Assembly (NCBI GenBank): GCA_024349245.1
Contig: JALDNG010000091.1
Coordinates: 483,501-547,500, forward strand
Direction of reading: 5' to 3'
Origin: Neodontobutis hainanensis
Taxonomy: Eukaryota > Chordata > Actinopteri > Gobiiformes > Odontobutidae
DNA: 64,000 nt
Position numbers and translations under genes: made by a program. Under the pieces are notes generated by a model. It saw only the letters and a list, made by a program, of their open reading frames with translations, made no database searches and was not told the origin of the DNA. Below, piece after piece: positions 13,101-25,261 of this stretch; position 1 is the stretch's first letter, and every line of letters begins with the position of its first letter.

Positions 13101-16100
13101 TAAAACCTGTTCAGATCCAAATAAAACCTGTTCAGATCCAACTAAAACCTGTTCAGATCCAACTAGAGTCTGTTCAGATCCAACTAAAACCTGTTCAGAT
13201 CCAACTAAAACCTGTTCAGATCCAACTAGAGTCTGTTCAGATCCAACTAGAGTCTGTTCAGATCCAACTAAAACCTGTTCAGATCCAACTAGAGTCTGTT
13301 CAGATCCAACTAAAACCTGTTCAGATCCAACTAGAGTCTGTTCAGATCCAAGTAGAGCCTGTTCAGATCCAACTAAAACCTGTTCAGATCCAACTAAAAC
13401 CTGTTCAGATCCAACTAAAACCTGTTCAGATCCAACTAGAGTCTGTTCAGATCCAACTAGAGTCTGTTCAGATCCAAGTAGAGCCTGTTCAGATCCAACT
13501 AAAACCTGTTCAGATCCAACTAGAGCCTGTTCAGATCCAACTAAAACCTGTTCAGATCCAACTAAAACCTGTTCAGATCCAAGTAGAGCCTGTTCAGATC
13601 CAAATAAAACCTGTTCAGATCCAAGTAGAGCCTGTTCAGATCCAACTAAAACCTGTTCAGATCCAACTAGAGCCTGTTCAGATCCAAATAAAACCTGTTC
13701 AGATCCAACTAGAGCCTGTTCAGATCCAAATAAAACCTGTTCAGATCCAACTAGAGTCTGTTCAGATCCAACTAGAGTCTGTTCAGATCCAAATAAAACC
13801 TGTTCAGATCCAACTAAAACCTGTTCAGATCCAACTAAAACCTGTTCAGATCCAACTAAAACCTGTTCAGATCCAAGTAGAGTCTGTTCAGATCCAACTA
13901 AAACCTGTTCAGATCCAACTAAAACCTGTTCAGATCCAACTAGAGTCTGTTCAGATCCAAATAAAACCTGTTCAGATCCAACTAAAACCTGTTCAGATCC
14001 AACTAGAGTCTGTTCAGATCCAACTAAAACCTGTTCAGATCCAACTAGAGTCTGTTCAGATCCAACTAAAACCTGTTCAGATCCAACTAAAACCTGTTCA
14101 GATCCAACTAGAGTCTGTTCAGATCCAAATAAAACCTGTTCAGATCCAACTAAAACCTGTTCAGATCCAACGAGAGTCTGTTCAGATCCAACTAAAACCT
14201 GTTCAGATCCAAGTAGAGTCTGTTCAGATCCAACTAAAACCTGTTCAGATCCAACTAGAGCCTGTTCAGATCCAACTAGAGTCTGTTCAGATCCAAATAA
14301 AACCTGTTCAGATCCAACTAGAGTCTGTTCAGATCCAAATAAAACCTGTTCAGATCCAACTAAAACCTGTTCAGATCCAACTAGAGTCTGTTCAGATCCA
14401 ACTAAAACCTGTTCAGATCCAACTAGAGTCCTGTTCAGATCCAAATAAAACCTGTTCAGATCCAAATAAAACCTGTTCAGATCCAACTAAAACCTGTTCA
14501 GATCCAACTAGAGTCTGTTCAGATCCAACTAAAACCTGTTCAGATCCAACTAAAACCTGTTCAGATCCAACTAGAGTCTGTTCAGATCCAACTAGAGTCT
14601 GTTCAGATCCAACTAAAACCTGTTCAGATCCAACTAGAGTCTGTTCAGATCCAACTAAAACCTGTTCAGATCCAACTAGAGCCTGTTCAGATCCAACTAG
14701 AGTCTGTTCAGATCCAAATAAAACCTGTTCAGATCCAACTAGAGTCTGTTCAGATCCAAATAAAACCTGTTCAGATCCAACTAAAACCTGTTCAGATCCA
14801 ACTAGAGTCTGTTCAGATCCAACTAAAACCTGTTCAGATCCAACTAGAGTCTGTTCAGATCCAAATAAAACCTGTTCAGATCCAAATAAAACCTGTTCAG
14901 ATCCAACTAAAACCTGTTCAGATCCAACTAGAGTCTGTTCAGATCCAACTAAAACCTGTTCAGATCCAACTAAAACCTGTTCAGATCCAACTAGAGTCTG
15001 TTCAGATCCAACTAGAGTCTGTTCAGATCCAACTAAAACCTGTTCAGATCCAACTAGAGTCTGTTCAGATCCAACTAAAACCTGTTCAGATCCAACTAGA
15101 GCCTGTTCAGATCCAACTAAAACCTGTTCAGATCCAACTAAAACCTGTTCAGATCCAACTAAAACCTGTTCAGATCCAACTAGAGTCTGTTCAGATCCAA
15201 CTAGAGTCTGTTCAGATCCAAGTAGAGCCTGTTCAGATCCAACTAAAACCTGTTCAGATCCAACTAAAACCTGTTCAGATCCAACTAGAGCCTGTTCAGA
15301 TCCAACTAAAACCTGTTCAGATCCAACTAAAACCTGTTCAGATCCAAGTAGAGCCTGTTCAGATCCAAATAAAACCTGTTCAGATCCAAGTAGAGCCTGT
15401 TCAGATCCAACTAAAACCTGTTCAGATCCAACTAGAGCCTGTTCAGATCCAAATAAAACCTGTTCAGATCCAACTAGAGCCTGTTCAGATCCAAATAAAA
15501 CCTGTTCAGATCCAACTAGAGTCTGTTCAGATCCAACTAGAGTCTGTTCAGATCCAAATAAAACCTGTTCAGATCCAACTAAAACCTGTTCAGATCCAAC
15601 TAAAACCTGTTCAGATCCAACTAAAACCTGTTCAGATCCAAGTAGAGTCTGTTCAGATCCAACTAAAACCTGTTCAGATCCAACTAAAACCTGTTCAGAT
15701 CCAACTAGAGTCTGTTCAGATCCAAATAAAACCTGTTCAGATCCAACTAAAACCTGTTCAGATCCAACTAGAGTCTGTTCAGATCCAACTAAAACCTGTT
15801 CAGATCCAACTAGAGTCTGTTCAGATCCAAATAAAACCTGTTCAGATCCAAATAAAACCTGTTCAGATCCAACTAAAACCTGTTCAGATCCAACTAGAGT
15901 CTGTTCAGATCCAACTAAAACCTGTTCAGATCCAACTAAAACCTGTTCAGATCCAACTAGAGTCTGTTCAGATCCAACTAGAGTCTGTTCAGATCCAACT
16001 AAAACCTGTTCAGATCCAACTAGAGTCTGTTCAGATCCAACTAAAACCTGTTCAGATCCAACTAGAGTCTGTTCAGATCCAAGTAGAGCCTGTTCAGATC

Positions 16101-19100
16101 CAAATAAAACCTGTTCAGATCCAACTAGAGTCTGTTCAGATCCAACTAAAACCTGTTCAGATCCAACTAGAGTCTGTTCAGATCCAAGTAGAGCCTGTTC
16201 AGATCCAACTAAAACCTGTTCAGATCCAACTAAAACCTGTTCAGATCCAACTAAAACCTGTTCAGATCCAACTAGAGTCTGTTCAGATCCAACTAGAGTC
16301 TGTTCAGATCCAACTAAAACCTGTTCAGATCCAACTAGAGTCTGTTCAGATCCAACTAAAACCTGTTCAGATCCAACTAGAGTCTGTTCAGATCCAAGTA
16401 GAGCCTGTTCAGATCCAACTAGAGCCTGTTCAGATCCAACTAGAGCCTGTTCAGATCCAACTAGAGTCTGTTCAGATCCAACTAAAACCTGTTCAGATCC
16501 AAATAAAACCTGTTCAGATCCAACTAGAGTCTGTTCAGATCCAACTAAAACCTGTTCAGATCCAACTAGAGTCTGTTCAGATCCAACTAAAACCTGTTCA
16601 GATCCAACAAGAGTCTGTTCAGATCCAAATAAAACCTGTTCAGATCCAACTAGAGTCTGTTCAGATCCAAATAAAACCTGTTCAGATCCAAATAGAGCCT
16701 GTTCAGATCCAAGTAGAGCCTGTTCAGATCCAACTAAAACCTGTTCAGATCCAACTAAAACCTGTTCAGATCCAAGTAGAGTCTGTTCAGATCCAACTAG
16801 AGTCTGTTCAGATCCAACTAGAGCCTGTTCAGATCCAAATAAAACCTGTTCAGATCCAAGTAGAGCCTGTTCAGATCCAACTAAAACCTGTTCAGATCCA
16901 ACTAGAGCCTGTTCAGATCCAACTAGAGCCTGTTCAGATCCAAATAAAACCTGTTCAGATCCAACTAGAGCCTGTTCAGATCCAAATAAAACCTGTTCAG
17001 ATCCAACTAGAGTCTGTTCAGATCCAACTAGAGTCTGTTCAGATCCAACTAGAGTCTGTTCAGATCCAAATAAAACCTGTTCAGATCCAACTAAAACCTG
17101 TTCAGATACAACTAAAACCTGTTCAGATCCAACTAAAACCTGTTCAGATCCAAGTAGAGTCTGTTCAGATCCAACTAAAACCTGTTCAGATCCAACTAAA
17201 ACCTGTTCAGATCCAACTAGAGTCTGTTCAGATCCAAATAAAACCTGTTCAGATCCAAGTAGAGCCTGTTCAGATCCAACTAAAACCTGTTCAGATCCAA
17301 CTAGAGCCTGTTCAGATCCAACTAGAGCCTGTTCAGATCCAAATAAAACCTGTTCAGATCCAACTAGAGCCTGTTCAGATCCAAATAAAACCTGTTCAGA
17401 TCCAACTAGAGTCTGTTCAGATCCAACTAGAGTCTGTTCAGATCCAACTAGAGTCTGTTCAGATCCAAATAAAACCTGTTCAGATCCAACTAAAACCTGT
17501 TCAGATCCAACTAAAACCTGTTCAGATCCAACTAAAACCTGTTCAGATCCAACTAAAACCTGTTCAGATCCAACTAAAACCTGTTCAGATCCAACTAGAG
17601 TCTGTTCAGATCCAACTAAAACCTGTTCAGATCCAACTAAAACCTGTTCAGATCCAACTAGAGTCTGTTCAGATCCAACTAAAACCTGTTCAGATCCAAC
17701 TAGAGTCTGTTCAGATCCAACTAAAACCTGTTCAGATCCAACTAGAGTCTGTTCAGATCCAAATAAAACCTGTTCAGATCCAACTAGAGTCTGTTCAGAT
17801 CCAAATAAAACCTGTTCAGATCCAACTAAAACCTGTTCAGATCCAACTAGAGTCTGTTCAGATCCAACTAAAACCTGTTCAGATCCAACTAGAGTCTGTT
17901 CAGATCCAAATAAAACCTGTTCAGATCCAAATAAAACCTGTTCAGATCCAACTAAAACCTGTTCAGATCCAAGTAGAGTCTGTTCAGATCCAACTAAAAC
18001 CTGTTCAGATCCAACTAAAACCTGTTCAGATCCAACTAGAGTCTGTTCAGATCCAAATAAAACCTGTTCAGATCCAACTAGAGTCTGTTCAGATCCAAAT
18101 AAAACCTGTTCAGATCCAACTAAAACCTGTTCAGATCCAACTAGAGTCTGTTCAGATCCAAATAAAACCTGTTCAGATCCAACTAGAGCCTGTTTAGATC
18201 CAACTAAAACCTGTTCAGATCCAACTAAAACCTGTTCAGATCCAACTAAAACCTGTTCAGATCCAAGTAGAGCCTGTTCAGATCCAACTAGAGTCTGTTC
18301 AGATCCAACTAGAGCCTGTTCAGATCCAACTAAAACCTGTTCAGATCCAACTAAAACCTGTTCAGATCCAACTAGAGTCTGTTCAGATCCAACTAAAACC
18401 TGTTCAGATCCAACTAAAACCTGTTCAGATCTAACTAAAACATGTTCAGATCCAACTAGAGTCTGTTCAGATACAACTAAAACCTGTTCAGATCCAACTA
18501 GAGCCTGTTCAGATCCAACTAAAACCTGTTCAGATCCAACTAGAGTCTGTTCAGATCCAAGTAGAGCCTGTTCAGATCCAACTAAAACCTGTTCAGATCC
18601 AACTAGAGTCTGTTCAGATCCAAATAAAACCTGTTCAGATCCAACTAAAACCTGTTCAGATCCAACTAGAGTCTGTTCAGATCCAACTAAAACCTGTTCA
18701 GATCCAAGTAGAGTCTGTTCAGATCCAACTAAAACCTGTTCAGATCCAACTAGAGCCTGTTCAGATCCAACTAGAGTCTGTTCAGATCCAAATAAAACCT
18801 GTTCAGATCCAACTAGAGTCTGTTCAGATCCAAATAAAACCTGTTCAGATCCAACTAGAGCCTGTTTAGATCCAACTAAAACCTGTTCAGATCCAACTAA
18901 AACCTGTTCAGATCCAACTAAAACCTGTTCAGATCCAAGTAGAGCCTGTTCAGATCCAACTAGAGTCTGTTCAGATCCAACTAGAGTCTGTTCAGATCCA
19001 ACTAGAGCCTGTTCAGATCCAACTAAAACCTGTTCAGATCCAAGTAGAGCCTGTTCAGATCCAACTAGAGCCTGTTCAGATCCAACTAAAACCTGTTCAG

Positions 19101-22100
19101 ATCTAACTAAAACCTGTTCAGATCCAACTAGAGTCTGTTCAGATCCAACTAGAGCCTGTTCAGATCCAACTAAAACCTGTTCAGATCCAACTAAAACCTG
19201 TTCAGATCTAACTAAAACCTGTTCAGATCCAACTAGAGTCTGTTCAGATCCAACTAAAACCTGTTCAGATCCAACTAGAGCCTGTTCAGATCCAACTAAA
19301 ACCTGTTCAGATCCAACTAGAGCCTGTTCAGATCCAACTAGAGTCTGTTCAGATCCAACTAAAACCTGTTCAGATCCAACTAGAGTCTGTTCAGATCCAA
19401 ATAAAACCTGTTCAGATCCAACTAGAGTCTGTTCAGATCCACCTAAAACCTGTTCTGATCCACCTAAAACCTGTTCAGATCCAACTAGAGTCTGTTCAGA
19501 TCCAAGTAGAGCCTGTTCAGATCCAACTAAAACCTGTTCAGATCCAACTAGAGCCTGTTCAGATCCAACTAGAGTCTGTTCAGATCCAAGTAGAGCCTGT
19601 TCAGATCCAACTAAAACCTGTTCAGATCCAACTAGAGTCTGTTCAGATCCAAATAAAACCTGTTCAGATCCAACTAGATTCTGTTCAGATCCAACTAGAG
19701 CCTGTTCAGATCCAACTAGAGTCTGTTCAGATCCAACTAAAACCTGTTCAGATCCAACTAAAACCTGTTCAGATCCAACTAGAGTCTGTTCAGATCCAAA
19801 TAAAACCTGTTCAGATCCAACTAAAACCTGTTCAGATCCAACTAGAGCCTGTTCAGATCCAACTAGAGTCTGTTCAGATCCAAATAAAACCTGTTCAGAT
19901 CCAACTAGAGTCTGTTCAGATCCAAATAAAACCTGTTCAGATCCAACTAAAACCTGTTCAGATCCAACTAGAGTCTGTTCAGATCCAAATAAAACCTGTT
20001 CAGATCCAACTAAAACCTGTTCAGATCCAACTAAAACCTGTTCAGATCCAACTAAAACCTGTTCAGATCCAACTAGAGGCTGTTCAGACCCAACTAGAGC
20101 CTGTTCAGATCCAACTAAAACCTGTTCAGATCCAACTAGAGCCTGTTCAGATCCAACTAAAACCTGTTCAGATCCAACTAGAGTCTGTTCAGATCCAACT
20201 AAAACCTGTTCAGATCCAACTAGAGTCTGTTCAGATCCAACTAAAACCTGTTCAGATCCAACTAAAACCTGTTCAGATCCAAGTAGAGTCTGTTCAGATC
20301 CAACTAAAACCTGTTCAGATCCAACTAGAGTCTGTTCAGATCCAACTAAAACCTGTTCAGATCCAAGTAGAGTCTGTTCAGATCCAACTAAAACCTGTTC
20401 AGATCCAACTAGAGCCTGTTCAGATCCAACTAGAGTCTGTTCAGATCCAAATAAAACCTGTTCAGATCCAACTAGAGTCTGTTCAGATCCAAATAAAACC
20501 TGTTCAGATCCAACTAAAACCTGTTCAGATCCAACTAGAGTCTGTTCAGATCCAAATAAAACCTGTTCAGATCCAACTAGAGTCTGTTCAGATCCAAATA
20601 AAACCTGTTCAGATCCAACTAGAGCCGGTTTAGATCCAACTAAAACCTGTTCAGATCCAACTAAAACCTGTTCAGATCCAACTAAAACCTGTTCAGATCT
20701 AACTAAAACCTGTTCAGATCCAACTAGAGTCTGTTCAGATCCAACTAGAGCCTGTTCAGATCCAACTAAAACCTGTTCAGATCCAACTAAAACCTGTTCA
20801 GATCTAACTAAAACCTGTTCAGATCCAACTAGAGTCTGTTCAGATCCAACTAAAACCTGTTCAGATCCAACTAGAGCCTGTTCAGATCCAACTAAAACCT
20901 GTTCAGATCCAACTAGAGCCTGTTCAGATCCAACTAGAGTCTGTTCAGATCCAACTAAAACCTGTTCAGATCCAACTAGAGTCTGTTCAGATCCAAATAA
21001 AACCTGTTCAGATCCAACTAGAGTCTGTTCAGATCCACCTAAAACCTGTTCTGATTCACCTAAAACCTGTTCTGATCCACCTAAAACCTGTTCAGATCCA
21101 ACTAGAGTCTGTTCAGATCCAACTAGAGCCTGTTCAGATCCAACTAAAACCTGTTCAGATCCAACTAGAGCCTGTTCAGATCCAACTAGAGTCTGTTCAG
21201 ATCCAAATAAAACCTGTTCAGATCCAACTAGAGTCTGTTCAGATCCAAATAAAACCTGTTCAGATCCAACTAAAACCTGTTCAGATCCAACTAGAGTCTG
21301 TTCAGATCCAACTAGAGTCTGTTCAGATCCAACTAGAGTCTGTTCAGATCCAACTAAAACCTGTTCAGATCCAACTAAAACCTGTTCAGATCCAACTAGA
21401 GTCTGTTCAGATCCAAATAAAACCTGTTCAGATCCAACTAAAACCTGTTCAGATCCAACTAGAGCCTGTTCAGATCCAACTAAAACCTGTTCAGATCCAA
21501 CTAAAACCTGTTCAGATCCAACTAAAACCTGTTCAGATCCAACTAGAGGCTGTTCAGACCCAACTAGAGCCTGTTCAGATCCAACTAAAACCTGTTCAGA
21601 TCCAACTAGAGCCTGTTCAGATCCAACTAAAACCTGTTCAGATCCAACTAGAGTCTGTTCAGATCCAACTAAAACCTGTTCAGATCCAACTAGAGTCTGT
21701 TCAGATCCAACTAAAACCTGTTCAGATCCAACTAAAACCTGTTCAGATCCAAGTAGAGTCTGTTCAGATCCAACTAAAACCTGTTCAGATCCAACTAAAA
21801 CCTGTTCAGATCCAACTAGAGTCTGTTCAGATCCAAATAAAACCTGTTCAGATCCAACTAAAACCTGTTCAGATCCAACTAGAGTCTGTTCAGATCCAAC
21901 TAAAACCTGTTCAGATCCAAGTAGAGTCTGTTCAGATCCAACTAAAACCTGTTCAGATCCAACTAGAGCCTGTTCAGATCCAACTAGAGTCTGTTCAGAT
22001 CCAAATAAAACCTGTTCAGATCCAACTAGAGTCTGTTCAGATCCAACTAAAACCTGTTCAGATCCAACTAGAGTCTGTTCAGATCCAAATAAAACCTGTT

Positions 22101-25100
22101 CAGATCCAACTAGAGTCTGTTCAGATCCAAATAAAACCTGTTCAGATCCAAATAAAACCTGTTCAGATCCAACTAAAACCTGTTCAGATCCAAGTAGAGT
22201 CTGTTCAGATCCAACTAAAACCTGTTCAGATCCAACTAGAGCCTGTTCAGATCCAACTAGAGTCTGTTCAGATCTAACTAAAACCTGTTCAGATCCAACT
22301 AAAACCTGTTCAGATCCAACTAAAACCTGTTCAGATCCAACTAGAGTCTGTTCAGATCCAAATAAAACCTGTTCAGATCCAACTAGAGTCTGTTCAGATC
22401 CAACTAAAACCTGTTCAGATCCAACTAAAACCTGTTCAGATCCAAATAAAACCTGTTCAGATCCAAGTAGAGCCTGTTCAGATCCAACTAGAGTCTGTTC
22501 AGATCCAAGTAGAGCCTGTTCAGATCCAACTAGAGTCTGTTCAGATCCACCTAAAACCTGTTCTGATCCACCTAAAACCTGTTCAGATCCAACTAAAACC
22601 TGTTCAGATCCAACTAGAGTCTGTTAAGATCCAAATAAAACCTGTTCAGATCCAACTAGAGTCTGTTCAGATCCAACTAGAGTCTGTTCAGATCCAAATA
22701 AAACCTGTTCAGATCCAACTAAAACCTGTTCAGATCCAACTAGAGCCTGTTCAGATCCAACTAGAGCCTGTTCAGATCCAACTAAAACCTGTTCAGATCC
22801 AACTAAAACCTGTTCAGATCCAACTAGAGGCTGTTCAGATCCAACTAGAGCCTGTTCAGATCCAACTAAAACCTGTTCAGATCCAACTAGAGCCTGTTCA
22901 GATCCAACTAAAACCTGTTCAGATCCAACTAAAACCTGTTCAGATCCAACTAAAACCTGTTCAGATCCAACTAGAGTCTGTTCAGATCCAACTAAAACCT
23001 GTTCAGATCCAAGTAGAGTCTGTTCAGATCCAACTAAAACCTGTTCAGATCCAACTAGAGCCTGTTCAGATCCAACTAGAGTCTGTTCAGATCCAAATAA
23101 AACCTGTTCAGATCCAACTAGAGTCTGTTCAGATCCAAATAAAACCTGTTCAGATCCAACTAAAACCTGTTCAGATCCAACTAGAGTCTGTTCAGATCCA
23201 ACTAAAACCTGTTCAGATCCAACTAGAGTCTGTTCAGATCCAAATAAAACCTGTTCAGATCCAACTAAAACCTGTTCAGATCCAAGTAGAGTCTGTTCAG
23301 ATCCAACTAAAACCTGTTCAGATCCAACTAGAGTCTGTTCAGATCCAAATAAAACCTGTTCAGATCCAACTAGAGTCTGTTCAGATCCAAATAAAACCTG
23401 TTCAGATCCAACTAGAGTCTGTTCAGATCCAAATAAAACCTGTTCAGATCCAACTAAAACCTGTTCAGATCCAACTAGAGTCTGTTCAGATCCAAATAAA
23501 ACCTGTTCAGATCCAACTAGAGCCTGTTCAGATCCAACTAGAGTCTGTTCAGATCCAACTAAAACCTGTTCAGATCCAACTAAAACCTGTTCAGATCCAA
23601 CTAAAACCTGTTCAGATCCAACTAGAGCCTGTTCAGATCCAACTAAAACCTGTTCAGATCTAACTAAAACCTGTTCAGATCCAACTAGAGTCTGTTCAGA
23701 TCCAACTAGAGCCTGTTCAGATCCAACTAAAACCTGTTCAGATCCAACTAAAACCTGTTCAGATCTAACTAAAACCTGTTCAGATCCAACTAGAGTCTGT
23801 TCAGATCCAACTAAAACCTGTTCAGATCCAACTAGAGCCTGTTCAGATCCAACTAAAACCTGTTCAGATCCAACTAGAGCCTGTTCAGATCCAACTAGAG
23901 CCTGTTCAGATCCAACTAAAACCTGTTCAGATCCAAGTAGAGTCTGTTCAGATCCAAATAAAACCTGTTCAGATCCAACTAGAGTCTGTTCAGATCCAAC
24001 TAGAGTCTGTTCAGATCCAACTAAAACCTGTTCAGATCCAAGTAGAGCCTGTTCAGATCCAACTAAAACCTGTTCAGATCCAACTAGAGTCTGTTCAGAT
24101 CCAAATAAAACCTGTTCAGATCCAACTAGAGTCTGTTCAGATCCAACTAGAGCCTGTTCAGATCCAACTAGAGTCTGTTCAGATCCAACTAAAACCTGTT
24201 CAGATCCAACTAAAACCTGTTCAGATCCAACTAGAGTCTGTTCAGATCCAAATAAAACCTGTTCAGATCCAACTAAAACCTGTTCAGATCCAACTAGAGC
24301 ATGTTCAGATCCAACTAAAACCTGTTCAGATCCAACTAGAGTCTGTTCAGATCCAACTAAAACCTGTTCAGATCCAACTAAAACCTGTTCAGATCCAACT
24401 AGAGTCTGTTCAGATCCAACTAAAACCTGTTCAGATCCAACTAAAACCTGTTCAGATCCAACTAAAACCTGTTCAGATCCAACTAGAGCCTGTTCAGATC
24501 CAACTAGAGCCTGTTCAGATCCAACTAGAGTCTGTTCAGATCCAACTAAAACCTGTTCAGATCCAACTAAAACCTGTTCAGATCCAACTAAAACCTGTTC
24601 AGATCCAACTAAAGCCCGTTCAGATCCAACTAAAACCTGTTCAGATCCAACTAGAGTCTGTTCAGATCCAACTAAAGCCCGTTCAGATCCAACTAAAACC
24701 TGTTCAGATCCAACCAGTTCAAATCCAACTAAAACCAGTTCAAATCCAACTAAACCTGTTTAGAAGTAATGATTATTTTTAACACTGATTTTTACAATAT
24801 AATATAAAGGAAACATTATAAAAAATTAAAGAATACCTGTTTTTATTTGGAATATATTGAGACCGTGGAATACTTTATGGTAAAAATGTGAAAATACAGT
24901 TTTTATAGGTTGTAAATTATGCAATTCCACAAACAGTGGTAAAGTTAAGTTAACATAAAGGTCCTTTGAAAAGTCTCGAATGTTTTAAATCCTGAATCGA
25001 GGCTTGCTAGAAGTGAAGCTGGTCTTGTGCATGTCTCAGGTCTGACGGATTGGGAGGACGACGAGATCTTGGCGTCTGTGTTGGCCGTGTCTCAACAGGA

Positions 25101-25179
25101 ATATTTGGACAGCATGAAGCACCAGAGCGGAGCCGCCACAGTGCACCGCGAGAGGGAGCCTTCGCCGGACAGCAGCTGA
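7183..25179 (+). CDS. otud5: OTUD5 (DUBA) OTU-domain deubiquitinase, 3' part
   Basis: Coding exons: 7183-7247, 7465-7770, 10910-11095, 11287-11491, 11561-11632, 25040-25179. All introns are GT-AG and every exon phase joins cleanly (974 coding bases, TGA at 25177-25179). The product is near-identical to vertebrate OTUD5, a K63/K48-active deubiquitinase acting on TRAF3 and chromatin regulators. Exon 1 here starts within the OTU domain (DQVYGDQDMHEVVRKHC). Exon 2 holds NCHGNHIEMQAMAEMY and the catalytic histidine in NIHYNS (codon 7696-7698). Exon 3 carries the SLMKSAIKTSEESWIEQQML helix and exon 4 the Ser/Pro-rich linker (PPSPCAPG). The last exon holds a ubiquitin-interacting motif (DDEILASVLAVSQQEYLDS). 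The N-terminal part and the exon with the catalytic cysteine are not in the window. Identification is secure; the 5' end is missing, not interpreted as a pseudogene. Paralogue (otud5a or b) cannot be decided. Confidence 0.95.
7309..7448. repeat. CTGGTTTAG repeats, 61-bp tandem duplication
   Basis: Inside the 217-bp OTUD5 intron between 7247 and 7465. A block of 11-bp CCTGGTTTAGT/CCTGGTTTAGA units plus the phrase GAGCTACTTTAG is present twice with a period of 61 bp (starts near 7310 and 7371). It is one locus of a unit family found at many other places in the window. Confidence 0.85.
7771..8108. other. Unique part of OTUD5 intron
   Basis: Intron sequence after the GTAAAT donor at 7771. No exon or repeat is recognised. 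Its last bases, CTGTCGCTCCTGTGTCTC near 8100, are the likely source of the phrase that recurs inside the following pyrimidine tract. Confidence 0.6.
8109..10902. repeat. 2.8-kb pyrimidine tract upstream of OTUD5 exon
   Basis: The + strand is almost only C and T, in CTCCTCCTCTTCCTCCTCTCT blocks, for 2.8 kb directly up to the acceptor at 10909. An anchor phrase, TATCGCTCCTGTGTCT or a close variant, recurs near 8101, 8817, 9077, 9356, 9592, 10001 and 10473. This shows larger blocks were duplicated. No AG dinucleotide was seen in the tract, and no A at all between 10475 and 10907. The minus strand is correspondingly purine-only. The long Ser/Leu/Pro open frames are compositional. Confidence 0.93.
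11647..24763. repeat. 13.1-kb 21-bp minisatellite in last OTUD5 intron
   Basis: About 625 head-to-tail copies of a 21-bp unit; 20 of its bases read GTTCAGATCCAACTAAAACC. The first half (TGTTCAGATCCA) is nearly invariant. The second half occurs in a few discrete forms: ACTAAAACC, AATAAAACC, ACTAGAGTC, ACTAGAGCC, AGTAGAGCC, AGTAGAGTC. Rare markers (TTTAGATCC, GATCTAAC, GGCTGTTCAGACCC, TTCTGATCCACC) recur at large multiples of 21 bp, so big blocks were duplicated. The 3' edge is degenerate (AAAGCCCG, CCAGTTCAAATCC). Since 21 is divisible by 3, whole frames stay open for kilobases on both strands, giving frames such as (CSDPTKT)n, (VQIQLKP)n and, on the minus strand, (LVGSEQV)n. It lies entirely between the donor at 11633 and the acceptor at 25039. 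Confidence 0.97.
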
Positions 25180-25255
25180 TGAACAGCCGGCCAAACCCAC
25201 CTCCACTGTCCCTCCCCTCGCCCACCTCCCAACGCTAAACCACAAACCGGATCGA

Positions 25256-25261
25256 AATAAA
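25256..25261 (+). terminator. Candidate OTUD5 proximal poly(A) signal
   Basis: AATAAA 77 bases after the OTUD5 stop codon, in GAAATAAACCCCCCC. It would give a very short 3' UTR. A second AATAAA in a typical 3'-end setting (GGAATAAAAAGAGG) lies near 29085, so the full 3' UTR may extend to about 29.1 kb. Both are inferences from motif only. Confidence 0.4.

Noticed and set aside
11492..22627. A 3,711-codon open frame of VQIQLKP and CSDPTKT repeats
   Set aside because: It is wholly the 21-bp minisatellite read in frames without stops, entered from OTUD5 intron and exon sequence in a non-OTUD5 frame, and lies inside a spliced intron.
11647..24763. Resemblance to a CRISPR-like direct repeat array
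   Set aside because: Units are contiguous without spacers and the window is clearly a vertebrate genome.
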